NCBI GenBank assembly: GCA_024760905.1
Contig: CM045751.1
Coordinates: 13,991,001-14,055,000, forward strand
DNA length: 64,000 nucleotides
Source: Plotosus lineatus
Taxonomy: Eukaryota; Chordata; Actinopteri; Siluriformes; Plotosidae
Direction: 5' to 3'
The translations under genes and the position numbers were made by a program. Below are positions 49,579-60,983 of this stretch, piece after piece (the first letter of the stretch is position 1; every line of letters starts with the position of its first letter). The notes under the pieces are model-generated. The model made no database searches and had not been told where the DNA came from. It saw only the letters and a list, made by a program, of their open reading frames with translations.

Positions 49579-52500
49579 ATATCTGTATCCATGCCTCAGG
49601 GGAGCTACAGAGATGCCAGACACTTGAAGCATGAGAGTGGTCCAACTTGAATAGTGTAACTCCACCCCCAGCCTCAGGCGATCTCTCCTCTCATCTCATG
49701 TAAGGTAAGTCTGTTGGACTTTTACACCTGAGCCTAGTGGCTCACCTGGCCGGTGCGTATCCCCGGATTCCATGACACAACTACGAGTTCTGTTCCTCCT
49801 GAATGGGAATCTAGTCCATCGTAGGTTGCCTTCCCACTATTTTTTTACTAGTACATATTTATAGTGTTGGGAGGACAGAGGCACTATTGTGGTTAAGACC
49901 TTGTCAAGGGGACTTAGCATGAAGGGGTTGAAAGGGATTCAAACCCACAACCTCCTGATCATGAGCCCGGTACAATAACCGCTACGCCACCAGCCGCATC
50001 AAGGTCTCCTCTCATGTAGTGTCCAATATACATGCCAGATATGCCCACACATACTCACTCTGGTGCCCTGACAGGTGTCACTGTACATTTGATAATAAAA
50101 CCACGAACAGTACAAATCCCATCTTCTAATTATAATAATAACAACACCCACTGCAAGCTAGATGTGTGAGAAGCCAGATGTGTGAGACCTGCTTATCTCT
50201 CTATTCATTAATTCCCTTTCCTTATTGAATTGGAATATCTTATTGAATAATAATAATTAATAGTAGCAGTAGTGGCAGCACAGTAGTACAGTGGTTAGCA
50301 CGTTCACCTCACATCAAGAAGGTTCTGTGTCCGGTTTCCACAGTTGAAACACATGCGCAGTCGGCTAACTGGTGGTTCCCAATCACCTATAGGTCTGAGA
50401 GTAAATGTGAATGATTGTGTGAGTGTTAGCCCTGTGATGGTTTGGGAGCTGTTCAGGGTGTATCCTCCCTTGAAAATGAATAAATTAATGAGTAGTAGTG
50501 ATATCAAATGTTTGAATGTTTGTATGCATCACTAATGGATCCCACCACATCCATTATAAACTGTGTAACAAATTTAAAAATGGTTACAACCACAAAAAAC
50601 AACAAACAGATAAATTAATAAATATATGATAAAGGTGGCGAGCGTTCCTGTGGGTCAGAGGAAAGAGATCAGAGATGAGACACATCACTGAATGAATAAG
50701 CACAAGTCTCACACACTAAAATAAAATTTAAAAATCTTATTAAAGTGACTAAAATTAGTACAGAATTTAAAAAAAAAAAAAAATTGACTGGGAGATTCAG
50801 TGAAATCTGGGGGAAGGTGGAGTACACCTTGGCAGTTTATTGCAGAGGAAGGGTGACAGGGAGAGAAAAAAACAGAGCAAAAATAAGAGAGTAAGAGACA
50901 GAGAGAAGATTATGAGGGAGACAGAGTGAACGCAGGAGAAGACCAACAGAAAGAAAGAAAGAAGAGAGAGACAGTGAAAGAGAGAAAGGGAAACGAGTAA
51001 GAGAAGGGGACAGAAAAAGGGACAGAAGAGAAAAAGCAGGGAGAGAAAGAAAAAAGACAGACAGAAAGAAAGAGAGAAAAGGGGACAAGAAGAGAGATAG
51101 AGACAGAGTCACAAAGTAAGAGACTGAACTGATAAAGAGACCCAGAAATCGGAGTGCGTGAGTTTATGAGCACGTGTGTATGTAAATATGCATGTGTGTG
51201 TGTTCCATTCATTAAATATTGACACATGCAGATTAAAACACAAACAACGAACTCTGAAAGAACGGAGTGCAAAATAAAAAGCACATCGACAGGAAAAGAG
51301 TTGGAATAAGAAAGAGAGAGGTGGTGGTGAGGGGGGAATGGACAGCACGAATGCTCGTAGTAGAAGGTGATGTCTGACCCTCCCTCATTTCAACCCATTA
51401 AAATAACGAGGTGTCATGCGGCTGGAGTTCGGTGGCTGACACCCGTCAGAACAAATCTATATTTCATGGCCACTTACAGATGTATAAATAGCCAAATGAG
51501 GGACTGCAAGTGTGTGTAAAATGCCACTAAAAGGTTGCTGGTGGATGGTGGGTACTGTCAGCACGACAAGCGGGCAATCAATCAGTAGCCGCTGGCAGGA
51601 GAGGGCCACTAAATCACACCAATGCTAACGCCGCACTGCAGCTACAGTAAGACGACGCCACTTCACCTGATACGACAGCCTGACGGATCGCTCCACTACA
51701 GTCCATTAAAGCTCAACGATGCCGCCACATCAAACTATCACTCACACAGAGCCGGGCCCAGACTGTCAGGACAGGTGTCAGGATGGAGTGAAGGAATTTC
51801 GACACACGCAAGAAGGAGTCACCTGTTCCAGTTCGCGAATGCGACAAATTTGTGATTCGAAGTCTGACTCTGAGTGCATGTGAGTCGCTCTGTAGATGGA
51901 GAAATCCGACTGGAGCTTCAGTATAGCCTCCTCCTTCTCTTCCACCTGAGGACATAATCAAACGTGAATGCATTCATTAGAAAAAACACAGTAGGCCCTT
52001 GACTATTCGCGGTTTTGCACTCGCGCCTGCGCATATTCGCAAACTGCCGAGCAACTGTCTCATTATGGAAAGTCAGCCAATGGCTGTCCTCCTTCCTGCT
52101 GATTGGTTGAGATGATGTATATGCCCCTTTTGCCTCATTCGTGCACAAGTTGTCAATGAGCCTTTTTTTAAGTGTGTTTTAATTACCAGTTGAGCTCTAT
52201 GATACCACTCAAACGCCAGCTAAGCGCCAGAAAAAGGTAATAATGTTGGATGTCTCTTCTGAAGAAATAAGACTTTCTCCTGAAGAAACGACAGTTTCCT
52301 CTGAAGTGCCTGAAAAGGAATAATCATCTGAACTGTTGTTAAAGAACTCTAGTATTAAAGTCTTTTTCAATTATTATTCCAGTACAGTCCCTAAGTTAAT
52401 GTTTAGAATGTTTGTGTGTGTGATTTTATGTACTGTGGTGTAGCATGTTTATCCTTTTATTTTTTTTATCCAATTTATTACACTTCATGTTCTTATATGT

Positions 52501-53019
52501 TCTTTTTGGTATGGTCTGTGTTTTTGAGGAACTTTGATTTTGGCGGCTGTGCCTCTAACTCTGTTTTCTCTCCGCTCCAGCTGAGGGGCATGGCTGAGCT
52601 GCTCGGTAGCTCACACCTAAATTCACTCTTCTCATCTACTCCCAATAAACACAAGCACGCTCACCTCTGCACTAGAGGATTAACTCACATCATGTCCTTG
52701 CTTCTTTGTACTGTATCCTCTAACTCTGTTTTCGGCCCGCTCCGGCTGAGGGGCGTGGCTAAGCTGCTCGGGCTGAATGCAGTTCACCTCAGTTAAAGCG
52801 TGCTGCTTAAGTGCTTCCCCTTTGAATAATAAATCCACTCTGCTATTGCATGCTGCGTCCTGCATTCTGCTACAATTTGTATTCAGCTCATTACGTCACA
52901 CTTTTATGTTCTTTATGTACAGTACAATGCAATTCCTCCCTCTAGTGGGTGTCTGATGAGCATTTTTAACCATTAATGTGTTGTACAAATATACTATATT
53001 TGTAATTTATATAATTATT

Positions 53020-53082
<63 letters not shown>

Positions 53083-56000
53083 ATAAATGAACATGCTGTA
53101 TATATAATATATATTTATATAGTAAGTCTGGGGGCTTTTACACCCGAGCCTCGTGGCTCATCAGGCCGGTGCTCATCCCCGGTTTCCATAGCGTGAAGCG
53201 ACCAGGAGTTCAACTCCCCCTGGATGGGACGCTGGTCCATCGCAGGTTACCTTCCCAGTATATTTTTACTGCTACCCATTTATACTGCTGGGTGAACAGA
53301 GGCACACTTGTGGTTGAGACCTTGCCCAGGTGTCTTAGCACAGTGAGGGTCTCAGTGGGATTCAAACTCGCAACCTCCTGATCATGAGCACAGCACCCTA
53401 ACAACTACGCCACCCACCCCATATATTTATATATATGCTGTATAATGTTTAGATATTTTATTAATAAATATCACAGTCCAAAATTAAAAAGATTTTCTTA
53501 ATCATTACTACATTTTACTACATTAATACTGTATTAATGAGTAAGACTGTCTATAGGATTTGTTTAAGAAGCATATTTTAGCATATTTATATATATATAG
53601 GATATGTTTAAGAAGCATACCTAATAGATACATAGTATTTTACTTCCGGTTGATCATTCGCGCATGTAATATGATGCATAGGATTTTAGTTCCGGGTACA
53701 GAACTCACGGATTATCTTGATTTGCGGGAGGGGCCGGAACAGAAACCCTGCGAATAACGAGGGCCTACTGTATTTCAAAGTTTTTAGCTTTAGCATGTGT
53801 ATGTGCTAAAAATGATAACCCAGAGCTTAACACTTATATTCATAATCGCTGTTAATGTGCCGCCCAAAGCTAATGCGAATCTAGCCATAGAGCTACTACA
53901 ACACTCAATAAACATACAGCTAGCAGAGCAGCCAGACTGTGTTATAATCGCGGCAGAAGACTTTAACCATGCAAACCTGAAGTTTGTCATGCCTAAAATC
54001 TACAAAAAATGTGACAAAAATTCACACAATTGGAAAAAGGACCAGGTCTATCCCCACATTGCAGATTCCTATAAAGCCTTCCCTCCGCCATATCTCATTC
54101 TCTCAGATCACCTCTCTCTCGGTCTCTGATTCCTGCTTATAAACCTAAAATCTATAGCCAAAGACCAGCAGTTAAAACAGTCCAGGTGCTGACTGAGGAA
54201 GCCTCTGCAGCTCTACAGGATTGGTTTTGACTGTACAGACTGGGAAATATTCATGAAAGACACAAACCTGGAGGGTCACACATCAGCTGTACTCACCTAC
54301 ATTAACTCCTGCACAGAGAATGTGACCATAACAAGGACTGTTAAAGCTTCCTGAACCAGAAACTGTGGTTTAATGGTGAGGTGTGCTATATATAAACAAC
54401 TAAGCAAAGCGCAAATATAAACAACTCAGTGAGGAGCACTTTGACGAAAACAACACCAGGAGTATATGGAAGGAGATCAAGACACTCAGTGGCTACAAGG
54501 ACACACACATGATAGCAAACACTTTGGATAGCACCCTACCGGACACCCTGAACTAGTTCTTCACTTACTTTGAGCAACAAAATGGAGAGGTGACCTGCTC
54601 TTCGAGAAAAGGGGCAGTGACCCCGTTTAGCTGCAGCAGCACAAGATCAGAGAAACCCTGTGCAGGGTCAAAGTGAGGAAAGCTAATGGTCCAGATGGAG
54701 TAACAGGAAGGGTATTTGAAGCATGTGCAGATCAACTAGTTGGCGTTTACACCATCTTTAACATCTTGCGACTGAAATGAACAGCTCCCTTCTGCCTCAA
54801 CACAGCCAGCATCATTCCAGTGTGTAAGAAGAGTATAGCATGCTGCCTAAACGACTACCACCCAGTTGCCCTAACCCCCCACAATCACCAAATGTTTCAA
54901 GAGACTCATCTCGTCTCACATTAAGGCTGCCATCCCTGCTGATATCAAGCCTCATCAGTTTGCATACAGAGCAAACAGATCAACAGAGGATGCCATCAAT
55001 ACAGCCCTCACATATCTTGACTATGTGAGGATGCTGTTCGCAGACTTCAACTTCAGTTTTAACATTGTCCAACCACATAGACGGGTTCAGATGTCGGGCA
55101 ATCTGGGTCTAGGGAGCTCACTGTGCACCTGGATACTGGACTTTCCAGCAACAGACCTTAGAACATCAAAATAGGAGAACACATTTCCTCCACCCTCACC
55201 ATGAACACTGAAACACCACAGGGATGTGTTTTTAGCCCCCTTATCTTCTCCCTCTTCATACACGACTATTCCCACACTCCTACCAGCAACAACACTGTGA
55301 AATTTCTGACGACTCCACCATCATTCCTAAACAAAGAGCTGCTAAACTGATTTTCATTGTTCATGCAACAGTTGACAATAAAGATCTTTTTATCTTCATA
55401 AACAATATGGTTCTTTGAATGCAAAATCTTGTTCTATTGAGGATGAAACAGAAAATACATATCTTGTTCTCATATAGCATTTTATTTCATTACTAAATAC
55501 TGGAACTACACAGGAAAATTTATTACTCTTTAGTTTATACCTCCAGTTACCAAAGTGGGGGTCATGACCCCATGTGAGTGGGCTTTGGTTTGATTGCAGC
55601 ACACCAGTTTACATTTCATTATACTCTATATAAACATTACATTACATTATATATTCTCTGGCCAAAAAAACAGTTGTGCACTCCAGGACAGATAAAAAAA
55701 AAATCCTGTTTCTTATCAGAACACTTTTTAATATAGAAATGAGGTGAGTGTCGAAGCTTAAATGCTTTTAAAGCTAAAATATAGGTAAAGTGACTGAAGG
55801 TATATTATACATCCTAGATGACCATATACTGTATATTATTATATGGATAGAGAGATTTGAGAGATTTCCTGTTGGCTTTTTCCCTTTATCAGGGGTCGCC
55901 ACAGCGAATGATTCGCACGTCTGATTTGGCATAGATTTTTACGTCGGATGCCCTTCCTGACACAACCCTTTAAGCAAGGGACAGAAACACGATGACGGAT

Positions 56001-59000
56001 TTGCAGCCTACTCTTTACGAAAGTCAACAATGGTCTTTTACATGACTCACACCACAGACAGTGAGAGATATGGCCGGCCTTTGATAACCCAGTTATAGTG
56101 GTATGAAAAAATATCTGAACCTTTTGGAATTTCTCACATTTCTGAATAAAATCCCCATCAAATGTGATCTGATCTTTGTCAAAATCACACAGATGAAAAA
56201 ACAGTGTCTGCTTTAACTAAAACCACCCAAACATTTATAGGTTTTCATATTTTAATAAGGATAGCATGCAAACAATGACAGAAGGGGGAGGAATAAGTAA
56301 CTGAATGTTGTGGCCCCTCCTTTGGCAGCAATAACTTCAACCAGACGCTTCCTGTAGCTGCAGATCAGTCTGGCACATCGATCAGGACTAATCTTGGCCC
56401 ATTCTTCTTTACAAAACTGCTGTAGTTCAGTCAGATTCCTGGGATGTCTGGCATGAATCGCTGTCTTGAAGTCATGCCACAGCATCTCAATGGGGTTCAA
56501 GTCTGGACTTTGACTTGGCCACTCCAGAACGTGTATTTTGTTCTTCTGAAACCATTCTGAAGTTGATTTACTTCTGTGTTTTGGATCATTGTCTTGTTGC
56601 AGCATCAATCCTCTTTTTAGCTTCAACTGTCTGACAGATGGCCTCAGGTTTTCCTGCAAAACATCCTGATAAACATTTGAATTAATTTATCCATTAATGA
56701 TTGCAAGTTTTCCAGGCCCCGAGGCAGCAAAACAGCCCCAAACCATGATGCACCCTCCACCATGCTTCATGGTGGGGATGAGGTGTTGATGTTGGCGAGC
56801 TGTTCCATTTTTCCTCCACACATGACGTTGTGTGTTCCTCCAAAACAATTCAACTTTGGTTTCATCAGTCCACAAAATATTTTGCCAAAACTTCTGTGGA
56901 GTGTCCAAGTGCCTTTTTGCGAACATTAAACGATCAACAATGTTTTTTTAGACAGCAGTGGCTTCCTCCTTGGAGTCCTCCCATGAACACCATTCTTGGC
57001 CATTGTTTTACATATAGTTGATGTGTGCACAGAGATATTGGACTGTGCCAGTGATTTCTGTAAGTCTTTAGCAGACACTCTAGGTTTTTTTTTTTACCTC
57101 TCTGAGTATTCTGTGCTGAACTCTTGGCGTCATCTTTGGTAGACGGCCACTCCTTGGGAGAGAAGCAACAGTGCCAAACTCTCTCCATTTGTAGACAACT
57201 TCTCTGACTGTCGATTGATGAACATCCAGACTTTTAGAGATGGTTTTGTATCCTTTCTCAGCTTTATACAAATCAACAATTCTTGATCGCAGGTTTTCAG
57301 ACAGCTCTTTTGAGCGAGCCATGGTGCACATCAGACAATGCTTCTCATCAAGACAATTCTTACCAGGTGTGTGTTTTATAGTGGGCAGGGCAGCTTTAAG
57401 CCACTCATCAGTGATTGGGCACACACCTGACTTCAATTGTTTGGTAAAAATTGATTTAAATTGCTCTTTAATAAGTCTCCTTAGGCAGAGGGTTCAGTTA
57501 CTTATTACTCCCCCTTCTGTCATTGTTTGCATACTATCCTCATTAAAATATGAAAACCTATAAATATTTGGGTGGTTTTAGTTAAAGCAGACACTGTTTT
57601 TTCATCTGTGTAATTTTGACAAAGGTCAGATCACATTTAATGGTGATTTTATGCAGAAATGTGAGAAATTCCAAAAGGTTCAGATAATTTTTCATACCAC
57701 TGTAGCTGCACCGGGGGATATTATTATTATGGTAGTGGTATGGTAGGCCTCCGTCAGTCCCGAAGGACTATGGCTGCGCTCTGGCTGGTATCCCGGCTGG
57801 TGATACTCCCCAGTGCGCAGAGCCTGGGTAGGGAGTAATGAGGGACAGGCTGTTACCCAAGCAGCAAGTCCCCCGTCTCGGCGCCACCGGAAAGATCCAA
57901 TGGAAAGGCAAGTGCCGATACGACTGGGTTCCAGTGCCGTTGCAGGAGAGAATCTATGGTCAATTTAGAACGGCCAATTAACCTACAGTGCACGTCTTTG
58001 GATTGCGGGAGGAAACCGGAGCACCCGGAGGAAACCTGCACAAGCACGGGGAGAACATGCAAACTCCACACAGAAACGCCCAGGCCGGGAATCGAACCCA
58101 GGCCTTCTTGCTGTGAGGCGGACGTGCTAACCACTACGCCACCGTGCCGCCATATTATTATTATATGGATAATCATCAGCAATAGTCTTGTCGTATATGC
58201 GGACAATCATGTATAAAATCATGTATAAGCGCCCCTACCTCATCAACTTATCAACTGATTTTAATCAACTATGTTTTAATAAACCCTCTGCTATGATTGT
58301 ACTGAATATTTACCAGCAGCAGTATTGGAAAGAAATCTCTTCTGACCTTTACAGTTTCTTAAATATAAACATACCTGTTTTTGCCTGGACAAAAGTCCTG
58401 TAAGTCGTGCTGGATAAGCATGTCTACCAAATGATGTAAATGTCTGAAATTTCTTACTATCGCTTTTTCAAAAAATATTTTTTATGTACTTTCAGGAAAT
58501 CTTGAAAGTTTCTATAGTTTTTGAAATAGATTTTAGTCAAGATTCTTGATAGCCACCACGTCATTTAAGCTTTTGTCATAAATTGCCTAAAATTTGCTTT
58601 GATACCTGTAATTTAGGTATATTTAAGTTGACCTGTTTTGGGTCCGACAGCATAGTGATTGCAGTTAATGATTGGAAAACAAGTGTATGAACAAATTAAA
58701 CCAGGGGTCGCCAATCTTATCCACAAAGGGCCGGTGTGGGTGCAGGTTTTCACTTCAACCAAACAATAGCCACACCTTCCACCTGTTTCCACCAATCACT
58801 GATCATCAAAAGAAAAGAACAAAACTAGATTGGACATTACTAGATTATTAGATTGTTTCTAATTCTGAAGTGGGGCCATCTTGGTGAGATCACCTTGCTT
58901 TAAGTCTTAAAGCAAGGTGATCTCACTAAGATGGCCCCACTTCAGAATTGAGGCAGTAATGTCCAATCTAGGTTTTTTCCTTTCTTTTGATGATCAGTGA

Positions 59001-60949
59001 TTGGTGGAAACGGGTAGAAGGTGTGGCTACTGTTTGGTTGAAGTGAAAACCTGCACCCACACCGGCCCTTTGCGGATAAGATTGGAGACCCCTGGTTTAA
59101 GCCAATTGTGGGAGCCAAAATTATAAAATTTTACATCAGCGACGCAAACCATGACAACAATCACAAATGTACAGAACAGTTTTAAAGGAGATGGCTCTTC
59201 TGCTTTTTCAGTCTCGTGAGACAGTATAAAATCTCTAAATGCTTCACAGTCTTTTTCTTGGAAACCTGTCTGAAGTTTGATCACATCCTCCATATCCATG
59301 GATATACCGTACTATACCATATCACGCCCTTATCAGCTTCTATTACATAACCAGTATGCTGTAGAAGTTCTTAGTGCATAAACCCAGGACACAGTAAGAA
59401 TGTCTTGCAGAAAATTCATAATGTCCGTTTCTCCAAAGTTTCTTGGCCAAAAGCATGGGAGCCCCTGCTTTCTATGCTCCTGAATGTTTCCATGGATTCC
59501 TCCTGCCCTCAGAGCTTAACTACATTGATAAACAACCACATTTTCTTTACTTGAATAAACAACAGAAACTCCTACCCTTTGCTTTCTTCACATTTAACAG
59601 TTTCTCAGAATGGTGCTTTGCACATCATCAAGCCCAGGTGCTTTGCTTGTGCAAGTCTTATTTTGAGTTTAGCTATTATCTTAAATTGTTTTTTTTTCCC
59701 CCTGCAAATAACATCCGTTCCTTCTCAAAGTCAGACAGAAGCACAGGGATATTTATTTATCCATGATGGATAAGGTAATATTGGTTGAACAGCATCTTTT
59801 TAACTCGGTGAATTATTTCTGACAACTGCAGAGAATTCAAGGCTGCATATTGTGCATTAAGCCACCGGTAATGACAGTCACGTTCCTCCACAGTGCCGTA
59901 CTATTTAATATCAGAGTAGGTGGCCTGAGAAAGAAGAGTGCATAGGGGACTAGGATCCTGCAGGATACAAGGAAAAAACCCTGAGGAGCCAGTTTTTAGT
60001 CAGGGTTTATAAAGCAGCCACTTGGATATAAAATGTTCAGGGCTTTAAATGCATTTATATGTATTTATAATAAATTGATGTTTAGGAAATACTGCTGACT
60101 GGTATATGGTAATATTCTATATAATTCTATAATAATAATGTTTGTTACAATTACCAATTATTAAGTGCAAGACGTTAAGGAAACTACTCTTTACTGACTA
60201 GTTCACTCTGTTAGCCAGTATGGGCGATCTTTCAGCTGTCAGACAAACCCATCTGGGCTAGCTAAAAAAACTACAAATCAATACAGACTAAAATTCCCAG
60301 AATTCTCCTGGAGAATGTAACTGTCAACATCGGAGCACACCTAAAAACGTTTTTTTTTTTTTCAGTGATAATACTAAAGTTGATACATTATATCTAAATA
60401 ATCAAAACATGTAAAAAAATCCACCCACTGGATGTTATCACATGACCACGTGTTCTGATAGGCTAACGTTCTACTACAATATCATCCTATATACCAGGGG
60501 TCACCAATCTTTTTGACGGAAAGCTACTTCTTGGGTACCAATTAATGCGAAGGGCTACCAGGACAATACACACTTCTGAAATAACTAATTTGCTCAATTA
60601 TATGCACATAAATGTGGCCGCTAGCAAAAGCTTGATAATGATATTATCATTCAACAAAGTATTAATTTTTTGTTTATTTAAGTTCATAACATCCTACTGC
60701 ACACATTCCGACCTGATTGCGGAGGGTGGCCAAGCTGTCTCGGAGTGAGCTAATGACCAGCTCACACTTCTGTGTGTGGGAGTAGCTTAGCTCCAACTCA
60801 TTCTGTGTGTCTCTAAGCCGCCGGCTCAGAGCGGTCAGGGCCTCGTCTTTGCTCTCCAGCTGAGCACAGCGTTGCTCCAAATCGTCCCGCAGAGCCACGA
60901 TTTCAGCCTGCAGATGCACCACCTGCTCCTCCCGCTCTATCGCCTGAGT

Positions 60950-60983
<34 letters not shown>

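Larger units (their letters stand above)
57718..60712. other. 5' part of the 8.8-kb pmfbp1 intron
   Basis: Between the SINE at 57731-58151 and the exon at 60713 lie the 395-bp palindrome and otherwise unassigned sequence. The 59430-59960 stretch is comparatively even in composition. No additional coiled-coil exon was recognised. Confidence 0.45.
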
